Assembly: GCA_963677815.1 (NCBI GenBank)
Contig: OY782499.1
Span: 496,001-560,000 of the forward strand
Length of the DNA: 64,000 nt
Direction of reading: 5' to 3'
Source of the DNA: JAEKNW01 sp963677815
GTDB lineage: Bacteria; Cloacimonadota; Cloacimonadia; Cloacimonadales; JAFGVF01
Below the pieces are notes generated by a model, which did no database searches, had not been told where the DNA came from, and was given only the letters and a program-made list of their open reading frames with translations. Of this stretch, positions 26,424-35,380 are shown piece by piece; position 1 is the first letter of the stretch, and each line of letters starts with the position of its first letter. The position numbers and the translations under genes are program-made.

Positions 26424-26515
26424 TTATCGCCCTTCCAGGGCTAGAATAAGTTTTATTTTTATATATACAGGGTCTAACGAACCCTGCCTTTTAGATAAAC
26501 ATCCCTTCGGGATTA
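26424..26515. repeat. hairpin cassette R2, single copy
   Basis: Three hairpins occur in the same order as in the right arm of the compound block at 5405-5490: CGCCCTTCCAGGGC, CAGGGTCTAACGAACCCTG and ATCCCTTCGGGAT. Sequence between them differs. The 652-base spacer 26244-26895 is thus R3, R2 and R1 in a row, then a terminator. Confidence 0.6.
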
Positions 26516-26525
26516 AATATGTTTT

Positions 26526-26746
26526 AACCCAGATTGTGCAATAGAGCTTTAGTAATACTTCGCTAAAGCTACGTATCACAGGCGAAGAGTGCAGATTCTT
26601 TTAGCAAAATCCCCTTTTTTGAGGGGGTTACAGGGGATGATTCCTTAACTACGCATATAATATATATATTCGGAGAAATTATGGAAGTTATTTTTGCAGA
26701 ATAATATAGTGCTATTCACAAAGGTCTACTGCATTATTTGGGTTTA
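26526..26746. repeat. MITE-like repeat R1, copy D
   Basis: This is a long copy of about 221 bases. It has ends AACCCAGATTGTGCAATAGA and CTACTGCATTATTTGGGTT, the CTTTAG...CTAAAG stem-loop, the GAAGAGTGCAGATTCTTTTA block, the optional CCCCTTTTTTGAGGGGG hairpin, the ATATATATTCGGAGAAATTA core and the GCAGAATAATATAGTGCTAT tail. It lies between convergent genes. Confidence 0.75.
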
Positions 26747-26836
26747 ACTGCTATAAATAGATTCTATATTCGTTAACCTTTTACGACAATATTAATCAGC
26801 TTACCCAATCTATTTGAGAGAGCCTAATATTTTAGA

Positions 26837-26874
26837 TAAAAAAAGGGGTGAGATTAAAATTAATCTCACCCCTT
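26837..26874 (-). terminator. rho-independent terminator of the type IV pilus operon
   Basis: AAGGGGTGAGATTA and TAATCTCACCCCTT form a 14-base stem with a four-base loop. On the minus strand it is followed by TTTTTTATCT, 22 bases after the pilC stop codon. Confidence 0.88.
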
Positions 26875-26895
26875 ATATATTTACTTGTAATCTTA

Positions 26896-28149
26896 TTATT
26901 TAAGACCTTCAGACATAGCTTCACCAAGGTTAAAGATAGGTAAGTAGATCACAACAATAATTGAACCCACAACACCTGCCATAAGAATAATCAACATTGG
27001 CTCGATAAGTGAAGTTAATTTTTCAATAACTGAATCGATGATTTTATCATAGAATTCAGCAGTTTTACTTAAGAGTTTATCTAAGTCACCAGTTTCTTCA
27101 CCAGTACTTATCATTTGAAGAAGAGTAGAAGGGAATACGTTTGTTGATCTGAAAGCTTGGGCAATACCATAACCTTCTTTAATCATAAGACGAGAGCGTC
27201 TGACAGCTCCTTCAACAACAGCATTACCAACAACATTTTCAACCAACTCTAAAGTGTCCATAATTGGAACACCAGCTTTCATAAGAATAGAGAAAGTTCT
27301 TGAGAATTTACTCATAACAGAGCTTTCAACAAGAGATCCTATTACTGGTATTTTTAGTTTAATTTTATCTATTATCCATCTTCCTTTATCGGTAAGATTT
27401 ATAACAAAGAAGAAAAGTCCAACTGCAATTATTATGCCTACTGTAGCTAGTAGGTTACCTTTAATAACGTTACTAATAGAGATAGCAACTCTAGTAGCAA
27501 CTGGTAATTCAGCACCAAAATTAGCATAAATATCACTGAATTTTGGAATGATATAGTAGAAAAGGAACCAAACAACGAAGATTAAGAAAAGCAAGATAAA
27601 GATAGGATAAGTCATAGCAGAGTTAACCTTTCGTCTAGTATCTTCTGTTCTTTCTAAGTTTTCAGCTAATTCATCCAAAACAGTGTGTAGAGTACCAGAA
27701 ACCTCACCAGCTTTAACTAGAGAGACATACAAGGGGTTAAACACACCTGGATGTTGTTCAAAGGCTTCAGATAATGAATAACCTTTACGGATATCATCAT
27801 CAACTTTTTTAAGAACTTTTTTGAACTTTGGATCTTTCTCTTCTTTTCCGAGGTCAGAGATAGCTTTCTCAATGGTAAGACCAGCAGAAAACATAGTAGA
27901 TAACTGACGGGTGAAGAAAACTAAGGTTTTAAGCTTAACAGCAGTTCTCATCTTGTAGATAGCTAACATTATCTTATCGAAGAGAGAGAGTTTCCCTTTG
28001 AAAGAGCCATCGGTAGCATTTCTAACAGAGATGATAGTGCCACCATCAGCAGCTAATTTATCAATAGCTTCATCCATTGTAGAAGCTTTGATAATACCTT
28101 CTTTTCTAGCACCTTTCGCATCTTTTATAGTATACGAGAAATTAGCCAT
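26896..28149 (-). CDS. pilC: type IV pilus inner-membrane platform protein PilC/GspF
   Basis: PilC is the polytopic platform on which the PilB and PilT motors act. The 417-residue protein has two T2SSF domains (about 75-195 and 280-400), each with the FFTRQLSTMFSAG-type or FSRTFSILMKAG-type motif. Three main membrane stretches are seen (about 177-197, 225-250, 380-405). The N-terminal 70 residues are the cytoplasmic DAKGARKEG region. It is the last gene of the pilus operon, 17 bases after pilB. Confidence 0.93.
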   Translation of the reverse strand: MANFSYTIKDAKGARKEGIIKASTMDEAIDKLAADGGTIISVRNATDGSFKGKLSLFDKIMLAIYKMRTAVKLKTLVFFTRQLSTMFSAGLTIEKAISDLGKEEKDPKFKKVLKKVDDDIRKGYSLSEAFEQHPGVFNPLYVSLVKAGEVSGTLHTVLDELAENLERTEDTRRKVNSAMTYPIFILLFLIFVVWFLFYYIIPKFSDIYANFGAELPVATRVAISISNVIKGNLLATVGIIIAVGLFFFVINLTDKGRWIIDKIKLKIPVIGSLVESSVMSKFSRTFSILMKAGVPIMDTLELVENVVGNAVVEGAVRRSRLMIKEGYGIAQAFRSTNVFPSTLLQMISTGEETGDLDKLLSKTAEFYDKIIDSVIEKLTSLIEPMLIILMAGVVGSIIVVIYLPIFNLGEAMSEGLK

Positions 28150-28166
28150 ATTATACCTTTATTTTT

Positions 28167-29879
28167 TTAATCGTTAATAGTAAGTTTAATTACTTCACGA
28201 ATTGATGTTATACCTTTTTTCATTTTTCTGATCGCAGCATCATGAAGGGTTCTCATGCCTTGTTCTAAAGCAGTATCTCTGATAATATCTTGATTCTGTT
28301 CAGCAAAGATTTGAGCCCTTACTTCAGGGGTAATTGCTAACAATTCAAAGATACCTTCACGACCAGCATAACCAGTATTATCACAGTGTACACAACCAGC
28401 ACCAATTTTGAAGTTGATATTCTTAGCTTCTTCAGGGGTAATACCAGCTTGAAGAAGTTCAACATCAGTAGGAGTATAGTCGGTAACACAGTTTGGACAT
28501 ACTTTTCTAACCAATCTTTGAGCCATAACTAAGCATAGTGATGAACCAACAAGATAAGGTTTGATACCAATATCAATCAAACGAGTGATAGTTGATGGAG
28601 CGTCATTAGCGTGAAGGGTAGAGAAAACAAGGTGACCAGTAAGTGAGAATTTAACCGCGATATCGGCAGTTTCAAAGTCACGAATTTCACCAATGAGAAC
28701 AACATCAGGGTCCTGACGAAGAACAGAACGAAGAGCAGATAAGAAGGTAAGACCGATTTCATCTTTTGTTTCAATCTGGGTAATACCTTGGAGTCTGTAT
28801 TCAACAGGGTCTTCAACAGTAATAATGTTAGTTTCAATGTTTTCAATAGTTTTAATAGCTGCATGAAGTGAAGTAGATTTACCAGAACCAGTAGGACCTG
28901 AAACAATAATAATACCGTAAGGTCTCTTGATTACTTTTTGGAAGATTTCTAAGTCATCAGCTTCAAAACCAAGAGTTGAAAGTTTAAAACCGAAATCACC
29001 TTTGTCTAGTAAACGTAGCACAGCTTTTTCACCTAAAACAGTAGGAGCTATAGAAACACGGACGTCAACAGATTTGATAGCAGTTTTAAGTCCCATGTGA
29101 CCATCTTGTGGTAATCTTCTTTCAGCAATATTTAACTTTGCCATAACCTTGATAAGAGAAATCAAACCAGCATGCATAGCAATAGGTGGGTTCATAACTT
29201 CTCTTAAAGCACCGTCAACACGGAAACGAACTCTAGTACTTTTTACAAGAGGTTCTATATGAATATCAGTAGTACCAGCTTTGATAGCTTCTGAAATGAT
29301 AAGATTAATCATTTTAACAACTGGAGCATCAGCTTTTGAATCAGCTCCACTATCAATGCTAATTTCATTATCATCACCATCAACAGCAACAAAATCAAAA
29401 TTACCAACTGCATCTTCAACTTGTGAAGTTGTTCTAATAGACTTATAATATTTTTCTAAAGCATCAGATAATAATGAATCACCAATGAGCATTGGTTCAA
29501 CATTTTTATTAAGTACTTTCTTTAAACTATCCAATATATTAAGGTCATCTGGGTCAGTCATTGCAACAATACAAGTATCGTCAACAACTCTTAAACAGAT
29601 AACTCTGTTTTCATAAGCAAATGGTTCTGAGATTAAAGAAACAGTATCTACATCAAGTTCCATAAGCTCATTAGGATTCACAATAGGTATATCTAATTGG
29701 AGAGAGATACATTCAATAAGTTGCTTTTCTTGAACATATCCTAATTTAATTAAGGTCTCACCAAGTTTAAGAGCAAAGTTATCTTGCTTTATCAAAGCTT
29801 CTTTAATTTGCTCGTCAGTAGCGTAACCTTTGTGAACTAAAATTTCACCTATTCTTGCGAATTGAGGATTAAATGCCAT
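28167..29879 (-). CDS. pilB: type IV pilus assembly ATPase PilB/GspE with MshEN domain
   Basis: PilB is the cytoplasmic hexameric motor for pilus extension. Residues 1-130 carry two MshEN motifs, RIGEILVHKGYATDEQIKEA and KLGETLIKLGYVQEKQLIEC, each with a following Q, the pattern known to bind cyclic di-GMP. The catalytic part has Walker A GPTGSGKST (about 330), the Asp and His boxes (TVEDPVEYRL, LHANDAPSTITRL), Walker B VVLIGEIRD, and the four-Cys zinc site CPNC...CVHC (about 461-497). ATG 29879 follows AAGGA. Confidence 0.95.
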   Translation of the reverse strand: MAFNPQFARIGEILVHKGYATDEQIKEALIKQDNFALKLGETLIKLGYVQEKQLIECISLQLDIPIVNPNELMELDVDTVSLISEPFAYENRVICLRVVDDTCIVAMTDPDDLNILDSLKKVLNKNVEPMLIGDSLLSDALEKYYKSIRTTSQVEDAVGNFDFVAVDGDDNEISIDSGADSKADAPVVKMINLIISEAIKAGTTDIHIEPLVKSTRVRFRVDGALREVMNPPIAMHAGLISLIKVMAKLNIAERRLPQDGHMGLKTAIKSVDVRVSIAPTVLGEKAVLRLLDKGDFGFKLSTLGFEADDLEIFQKVIKRPYGIIIVSGPTGSGKSTSLHAAIKTIENIETNIITVEDPVEYRLQGITQIETKDEIGLTFLSALRSVLRQDPDVVLIGEIRDFETADIAVKFSLTGHLVFSTLHANDAPSTITRLIDIGIKPYLVGSSLCLVMAQRLVRKVCPNCVTDYTPTDVELLQAGITPEEAKNINFKIGAGCVHCDNTGYAGREGIFELLAITPEVRAQIFAEQNQDIIRDTALEQGMRTLHDAAIRKMKKGITSIREVIKLTIND

Positions 29880-29919
29880 AATCAATCCTTTTTGTTATTA
29901 AATTTCTAAGTTTATTTTA

Positions 29920-29943
29920 CCCGATACCCAAGAGGATATCGGG
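29920..29943 (-). terminator. stem-loop between the Big_1 lipoprotein gene and pilB
   Basis: CCCGATA (29920-29926) and TATCGGG (29937-29943) form a 7-base stem in the 78-base spacer. The minus-strand downstream sequence (TAAAATAAAC) is a poor T-tract, so it is more likely a partial terminator or mRNA-processing structure that sets pilB/pilC levels. Confidence 0.35.
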
Positions 29944-29957
29944 CATTATTATATATT

Positions 29958-32210
29958 TTAGTTTTCAGGGTTTGCTAAAGGGTATCTTAAGATAATAGTA
30001 GTAGCTCTTTGAGTGATACCAGTACCTAAAACTCTTCCTTCGATTTGAACTTGTTGCTGTCCAGGAGTCACGCCATCAGGTGATGGTAAACCGTGAGCTC
30101 TGAAAAGTTTAAGTCTAATTCTAGCATAACCTTCTGCGTCAGTAATTGCTTGATTTGTTTCATTAGTTGTGATTAATTGGTGATAGAAAATACCTCTATC
30201 TGCAGTAAATGTCCATACAACACCTGCAGTTGGGTAACCTTGTCCATCTCTAGCTCTTACTGTAACATAAGCCCATTCGAAATCATTTAAAGCAGCACCT
30301 GGGTCTCCATCCCAGAAAGCAATGTTACCAGGATTAACCTGAATATCAGTGTCTGGTTGGTTCCAAGGAACTTCTATTGTATAAGTTTCAGCAATATCTT
30401 GACCGTAACCACCAACAGAAGTAGCTTTTAACTCAAGGTCTGAATATGTTAAGCTACCTGAGTAAGTTAATAGAGTATAAGCAATACCAATTGAAGATAA
30501 GGAGTCAACTTGTGAAGCACCAGCATCATTAGTAGTAACTTCAGGGCCATTACCAGTATAACCATTAGCTTGAATAGTTGCAGGTAAATTATCTTGGTTT
30601 GTTAATTCGAAGAAAACAGTAGTACCGTAGGCTACAGGGTTATTATAAGCGTCTTTAACAGAAACAGACATTAATAATTCCCACATACCGCCACCAACTG
30701 GTTCAGCTTGGTCAAAAGCAACGTCACCCCAGCTAATATTAGCAGGAGGACCAGCTTGAATAAGCACATTACCTTTTGTTGCAGTAATAGCACCTTCAAC
30801 TTGAGTGTTAGATAATGCTTCTTCTTGGTTAGCAACTCTAAGTTGGATAACACCAGAACCAGTACCAGCAACAACAGAAACTGCAGCTTGTCCACCACTT
30901 GATGTAGTATGAACAATACCGTCAACTTGACCACTAAGGTAAGCTGGAGATTCTGGAGCACCAGGAATTGATTGATTGATTATCTTAAAGTAAATATCAG
31001 TAGCTCTATCAACTAAGTTACCATTGATATCGTACAAATTAACGTATAAGATTTTAGAGTCAATACCACCAGTATTAGCAACGTTAAGAGTTACTTGATC
31101 TTGGGTATTAAATCTAATTGAATATAATTCTTCTGATTTAATAGTGAAGAGAGCTTCTGTAGAAAGAGTATCACCATTAGCAAAAGCTTTAATAGTAGCA
31201 GGACCAGCTGATAAGCCAGGAGTAAAGATCACTTTTGCAACACCATTAGCATCAGTATTTTGGGTATAAGTTTCAGCTGTATTATAGAAAGTACCTAAGT
31301 CAGTTTCAAATCTGATAACTTTATTAGGACTTGCATTATTATAAGCATCTTTCAAATTAGCTTGAATAACAATGTTATATTCATTATCGATAGTAGTTTC
31401 ACTAGTTTCTTCAACAACATTTAAATCATCATCACCTAAGTAGGTAACTAATTCTAAGTTGAAAGGATTACCAGGTTTAACATTGAAATTTCTTGATGCT
31501 AAAAGAGTGTCGATACGTACACTAACAGTACCCATACCAGCTTGTTGACCAACATTTAAGTTCAATGGAGCCATACCATTTTGAGTTGGAATTATAGCGA
31601 TAGAACCCATATTAGTTTCACCATCTTCAGCAACGAAGAAACCTCTGTCTGTTTCAAATCTAATCATAGTTGAATCAGCTACAGGGTTAGTTAAAGCATC
31701 AAATACTCTAGCTCTAACAAGCACAGATTGGTTAACGATAAATTCTTCAGAAGAAATTTCAATTGTTAAGTCACCAACAGGTGGTTTTTCAGCAATTTTA
31801 ACAGTGATAGACTTAGAGTCTTCGCCAGTTATTTCTGTTGCATCATATTGTGAATATGTATAAACGTAAGCAGTGATAATTGCATCACCAACTTCACCTT
31901 CATCATAGAAAGGAACTTTTGCAATACCAGATTGGTTTGTGTTAGCAAGAGTAATAATAGAACCACGGTCAGCTTGGAATCTTACAGGAATCTCAGCTGA
32001 TGGGAAATTATTACTATCTTTTACATAAGCACTGATATAACTGAAAGTAACGTTATTATCAGCATATATTAAATCAACTGTTGATTCAAGTCTAACAATC
32101 CTATAATTAGCATCAGTAGATGTTGGAAGATCTCTATCATCACAACCACTTACTATAAGCATAGCAAGAGATAAAAGAATCAACAATATACTTAAATTTT
32201 TCTTTTTCAT
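29958..32210 (-). CDS. large lipoprotein with tandem Big_1/invasin-like Ig domains
   Basis: The protein has 750 residues with signal MKKKNLSILLILLSLAMLIV and lipobox VSGC (Cys 23). The mature part is a chain of six or seven bacterial Ig-like (Big_1) repeats of about 95-110 residues. Each has the hallmark pattern: A-x-V-x-D...PV...V.F..D.G.F..., then T...G.A...F. Examples are AYVKDSNNFPSAEIPVRFQA, ARVFDALTNPVADSTMIRFE and VRARDGQGYPTAGVVWTFTA. Such rods are adhesins or cell-surface scaffolds. It is embedded in the pilus operon between pilQ and pilB, which is not a standard position. It may anchor or accompany the secretin or pilus at the surface (inference). Confidence 0.85.
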   Translation of the reverse strand: MKKKNLSILLILLSLAMLIVSGCDDRDLPTSTDANYRIVRLESTVDLIYADNNVTFSYISAYVKDSNNFPSAEIPVRFQADRGSIITLANTNQSGIAKVPFYDEGEVGDAIITAYVYTYSQYDATEITGEDSKSITVKIAEKPPVGDLTIEISSEEFIVNQSVLVRARVFDALTNPVADSTMIRFETDRGFFVAEDGETNMGSIAIIPTQNGMAPLNLNVGQQAGMGTVSVRIDTLLASRNFNVKPGNPFNLELVTYLGDDDLNVVEETSETTIDNEYNIVIQANLKDAYNNASPNKVIRFETDLGTFYNTAETYTQNTDANGVAKVIFTPGLSAGPATIKAFANGDTLSTEALFTIKSEELYSIRFNTQDQVTLNVANTGGIDSKILYVNLYDINGNLVDRATDIYFKIINQSIPGAPESPAYLSGQVDGIVHTTSSGGQAAVSVVAGTGSGVIQLRVANQEEALSNTQVEGAITATKGNVLIQAGPPANISWGDVAFDQAEPVGGGMWELLMSVSVKDAYNNPVAYGTTVFFELTNQDNLPATIQANGYTGNGPEVTTNDAGASQVDSLSSIGIAYTLLTYSGSLTYSDLELKATSVGGYGQDIAETYTIEVPWNQPDTDIQVNPGNIAFWDGDPGAALNDFEWAYVTVRARDGQGYPTAGVVWTFTADRGIFYHQLITTNETNQAITDAEGYARIRLKLFRAHGLPSPDGVTPGQQQVQIEGRVLGTGITQRATTIILRYPLANPEN

Positions 32211-32225
32211 ATTAACTCCCAGTTG

Positions 32226-33620
32226 TTACTCTTGTTCTTCAAATTGAATTAAAGCTTCTGACATAATGTCTTCAACTTGAGCATGTTTGTTAAAATCAGC
32301 TGAATTTACAACTGTTGGTGTCATCTCAATAATAAGATCTGTTTTTTCTAAGACTTCAGTTTGATGTCTAAATAATCTGCCGATAAAAGGAATATCGCCT
32401 AAGAAAGGAACTTTATTTTCACGTTTTGTTAATTGTGAAGAAAGAAGGCCACTCACGATAAATGTATCACCACTAGGAACAGTAATTGTTGAGTTAACAG
32501 TTCTGATTTTTGTTCTAGGAACATAACCATTCACAAGTTCAATAACAGAAGAAATTTCTGGTTGAATTTGAGTAGTGATTTCATTTTCTGAATTAACTTT
32601 AGGAGTGATATTTAATTTGATACCAGTATCTTCTCTTTCAACTTGGATTTCTTTATCGTTATCTGTAACAACATAAGGTAATGATTCACCAATGTGTACA
32701 TAAGCAGATTCACCATTTTGTGAAGTTAATCTTGTATCTGTAAGAATTTTAGCTGAGTTATTTTCTAATAACCAGTCAATAGTAATATCAAAAGCATAAA
32801 GTTGTCTTGAGAATTTACCGAAGTCATCCCAATCACTCATTTTTTGGAAGTATTGGTTAGATGGTAAAACACCTAATTCAGAAGCTTCACCAAAAGGTAA
32901 TGCACCAGTTTCGTCAGAGTAGTTATAAGGAAGTCCAACACCTGCTTGGTTAACTGGATCTTCTGCAATGATAGTAGTGAGTTGGTTTAATTGTGACCAA
33001 TCAATACCCATTTCTTTTGAGTCTGAAAGATTAACTTCAATAACTCTAACTCTGATTTGAACTTGCTTTTGAGGCATATCTAATTTTTTGATTTGATTTT
33101 CAATATCAGCATAAGTTTCTGGATTAGCCCTGATTAAAAGAGCATTTTGACCAGCAACTTCAACAACTTCACCAGGCATATCGCTGAAAGCGCTAACTAT
33201 CTTTTCTGAATCAATATATTTTAATTGATAAATATAGTTTCTTGTACCTGATTCTTGTTCAACAATACTTGTAGGTCCAATAAGGAAAGTATTAGTTCCG
33301 ATTACTTTATAAGCAAAACCGTATGATTTAGCTACTAAAGATACTGCATTTTCAACAGAAATATCGTTTAATCTTACAGTAACTCTTTTTTCGCCATCAT
33401 CAGCTGATTTAGTTCCTTCTGTTGCAACAACAATATTGATGCCTGTTAACTTTGAGATTGATTCAATTACAGTTGTAATTGTGGCATCTTTGAAATTAAG
33501 ATTATCTATCTTTTTTACTAATAAATCTTCATTACTTTGAGCAAACATGAATGAAACACTCATAAGTAATGTTAACATAATTAGAGTAAATTTTCTTATT
33601 CTAACATTGTATATTTTCAT
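32226..33620 (-). CDS. pilQ: type IV pilus secretin PilQ/GspD (short form)
   Basis: PilQ is the outer-membrane gated channel for the pilus. The 464-residue protein has a signal peptide (cleavage after about FMFAQ, residue 27), an STN domain (about 38-115; LNFKDATITTVIESISKLTG), one secretin N-domain (about 125-195, with MPQKQVQIRVRVIEV), and the secretin core (about 270-440) ending VPFLGDIPFIGRLFRHQ. It lacks the AMIN domains of proteobacterial PilQ, which explains its small size. GGAG precedes the ATG. It is followed at 15 bases by the Big_1 lipoprotein gene. Confidence 0.93.
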   Translation of the reverse strand: MKIYNVRIRKFTLIMLTLLMSVSFMFAQSNEDLLVKKIDNLNFKDATITTVIESISKLTGINIVVATEGTKSADDGEKRVTVRLNDISVENAVSLVAKSYGFAYKVIGTNTFLIGPTSIVEQESGTRNYIYQLKYIDSEKIVSAFSDMPGEVVEVAGQNALLIRANPETYADIENQIKKLDMPQKQVQIRVRVIEVNLSDSKEMGIDWSQLNQLTTIIAEDPVNQAGVGLPYNYSDETGALPFGEASELGVLPSNQYFQKMSDWDDFGKFSRQLYAFDITIDWLLENNSAKILTDTRLTSQNGESAYVHIGESLPYVVTDNDKEIQVEREDTGIKLNITPKVNSENEITTQIQPEISSVIELVNGYVPRTKIRTVNSTITVPSGDTFIVSGLLSSQLTKRENKVPFLGDIPFIGRLFRHQTEVLEKTDLIIEMTPTVVNSADFNKHAQVEDIMSEALIQFEEQE

Positions 33621-33637
33621 AGTTTCTCCTACCTATT

Positions 33638-34192
33638 TTAATAATTTTGATTAGAAATATCGTCAGTTTGTTGGGGGGTTTTTTCTGAAGGGATATCGAA
33701 CACATCCATTCTTTCTTCTACTTCTAGCTTTGTTCCGTTGCTTAACACAGCAGTTTGAGTTACAGGGTCTGCAGATTTAATACTTAATCTTGAACCTTGA
33801 ATCTTTTCACCAATTCTGTATTGAGCTTCGATATCTTTGTGTTCAATACCTACCAACAAGTCTTCATCAAACTTTAAGACACCATATAATCTAATTTGAT
33901 TATATCTTTTTTGTAGTCTAAGTTTAATTTCATCTACCTTTTGAGGAAGAATAATGTCTTGTTTTAAAGGGTCTTTATTTATTGAAAAAACAAATTCTTT
34001 TCTTTGCTTAATACCTTGTTCAATTTCGATAGCTTTGCGAAGTAGATTAGAATCAACTTCTTGCTCTGCGTATGCAGATTTAGCATCAACTTCTTGTTCA
34101 GTATTATAATGCTTCACAGCAAAAACTGCAAGGAAAATAATTGATATAACTAACAGAATATAAGCTAAGTCTTTTACATATCTATATTCCAT
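33638..34192 (-). CDS. pilP: PilP/GspC-like pilus assembly protein
   Basis: The protein has 184 residues. One N-terminal membrane helix (about 8-26) is followed by a linker rich in Glu and Gln. A small beta domain follows (about 100-165: IRLYGVLKFDEDLLVGIEHK, YRIGEKIQGSRLSI), shaped like the homology region of GspC/PilP that contacts the secretin. By position (between pilO and pilQ) it is the PilP equivalent, although it is membrane-anchored like GspC rather than a lipoprotein. Confidence 0.75.
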   Translation of the reverse strand: MEYRYVKDLAYILLVISIIFLAVFAVKHYNTEQEVDAKSAYAEQEVDSNLLRKAIEIEQGIKQRKEFVFSINKDPLKQDIILPQKVDEIKLRLQKRYNQIRLYGVLKFDEDLLVGIEHKDIEAQYRIGEKIQGSRLSIKSADPVTQTAVLSNGTKLEVEERMDVFDIPSEKTPQQTDDISNQNY

Positions 34193-34194
34193 AA

Positions 34195-34752
34195 TTACCT
34201 CATCTTATGTTTAATAAATGAAATGCTTAAATTGACAATGTAGTTCTTATCTAATTCTTGAACATTTTCAATGTCTTGTTTCTTATCTACTATCTTTTCA
34301 GGATCAATTGAAAAATCATTGATAACAGTTAAATAATCCATCTTTTCAATGTCATTTAGGAATCTTCCTAATTTAACATAAGTTGATGTGAACTCAAAAG
34401 AGAATTCATGTTCTAACTGATCTGCTGAAGTAAATAGACTTTTATGATTGATACCAGAAATATCGATACCATAATTTTGAGCAATTTCATCCATTGTGAA
34501 GATAATATCATGAATTTCATCTGATGAGAATTCATTATCTTTGGTTAAAGTATGAGATAAAATAGCAGTAAACTCCCCTAATTTCTCATTTTGAACAATA
34601 AGACTATTCAAATCTTGACGAGCTGCTTTGATTTTATTATCTAATTTAGTGATTTCTTTCACATTATCAGATATAATTTGCTCAGCAAAATAGTAATAAG
34701 CAGCAGAGAAAAGAAGAATTAATACAATTAAGATAGTATAGTTACGCTTCAT
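34195..34752 (-). CDS. pilO: PilO-like pilus assembly protein
   Basis: The protein has 185 residues: a single membrane helix (about 5-22), a coiled coil (about 30-60), then a ferredoxin-like periplasmic domain (about 70-185). The domain includes LEHEFSFEFTSTYVKLGRFLNDIEKMDYLT, the typical PilO/GspM core in which a segment of the form YxxLxxFLxxIExM appears. It forms the inner-membrane alignment complex with PilN and PilP. Its start overlaps the end of pilN by 4 bases (ATGA). Confidence 0.85.
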   Translation of the reverse strand: MKRNYTILIVLILLFSAAYYYFAEQIISDNVKEITKLDNKIKAARQDLNSLIVQNEKLGEFTAILSHTLTKDNEFSSDEIHDIIFTMDEIAQNYGIDISGINHKSLFTSADQLEHEFSFEFTSTYVKLGRFLNDIEKMDYLTVINDFSIDPEKIVDKKQDIENVQELDKNYIVNLSISFIKHKMR

Positions 34753-35372
34753 TTTCTTCTCCTTCTTTCATAGTATTTACTATTACACTGAATTTTAAAA
34801 TCGTAAACAACATCCATTTCATTATCAGTTTCGATATTAAGCATTTTCTTAACAAGGTCTCTGTTAACAAATTCAACTGAGCGGAAATCATTAAATTCTT
34901 CTCTTTCAATCAAAGAAGTTCTATACTTATTAATGATATCTTGAGGAACTTCATGATTCTTCGCTTTGATAAGTCCTATCAAGTCCCAGTTACCACTTTT
35001 ATATTCGAATTTAGAAATTGCTAAAGAATCAGAAGTAATTTCTGCTAAAGCTTGAAGCTTTTTAGTCCAGAAAATTCTTCTATTATATGCTTGAGCAAAT
35101 TTTTCCATATCCTTCTCTAAGTTTTTAGAACTAGTAGAACTAACAATGTTATCATAAGAGCTTATTTGCTTATTAATTTCAGCCAACTGATTCTTACGTG
35201 TTTGAATCTTCTTTTCTAAATTTACATTATTATAATAGGTAAAACCTACAATAGCTATTACTATCACAAAAAATGCAATAAGTGTATTGATATAGGTTCT
35301 TTTTTCTTTAAGAGCTTTTAAACGCTCTTCGCCAAATTTATTTAAGTTAACTCCAAAATAGAATTGTTCCAT
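34749..35372 (-). CDS. pilN: PilN-like pilus assembly protein
   Basis: The protein has 207 residues. A short cytoplasmic N-terminus carries the PilM-binding motif in the form FGVNLNKFGEERLK (compare INLLP in classical PilN). A membrane helix (about 28-46), a coiled coil (about 50-75) and a small periplasmic ferredoxin-like domain follow. It sits 8 bases after pilM, as in other pilMNOPQ clusters. Confidence 0.85.
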   Translation of the reverse strand: MEQFYFGVNLNKFGEERLKALKEKRTYINTLIAFFVIVIAIVGFTYYNNVNLEKKIQTRKNQLAEINKQISSYDNIVSSTSSKNLEKDMEKFAQAYNRRIFWTKKLQALAEITSDSLAISKFEYKSGNWDLIGLIKAKNHEVPQDIINKYRTSLIEREEFNDFRSVEFVNRDLVKKMLNIETDNEMDVVYDFKIQCNSKYYERRRRK

Positions 35373-35380
35373 TCATCCCC

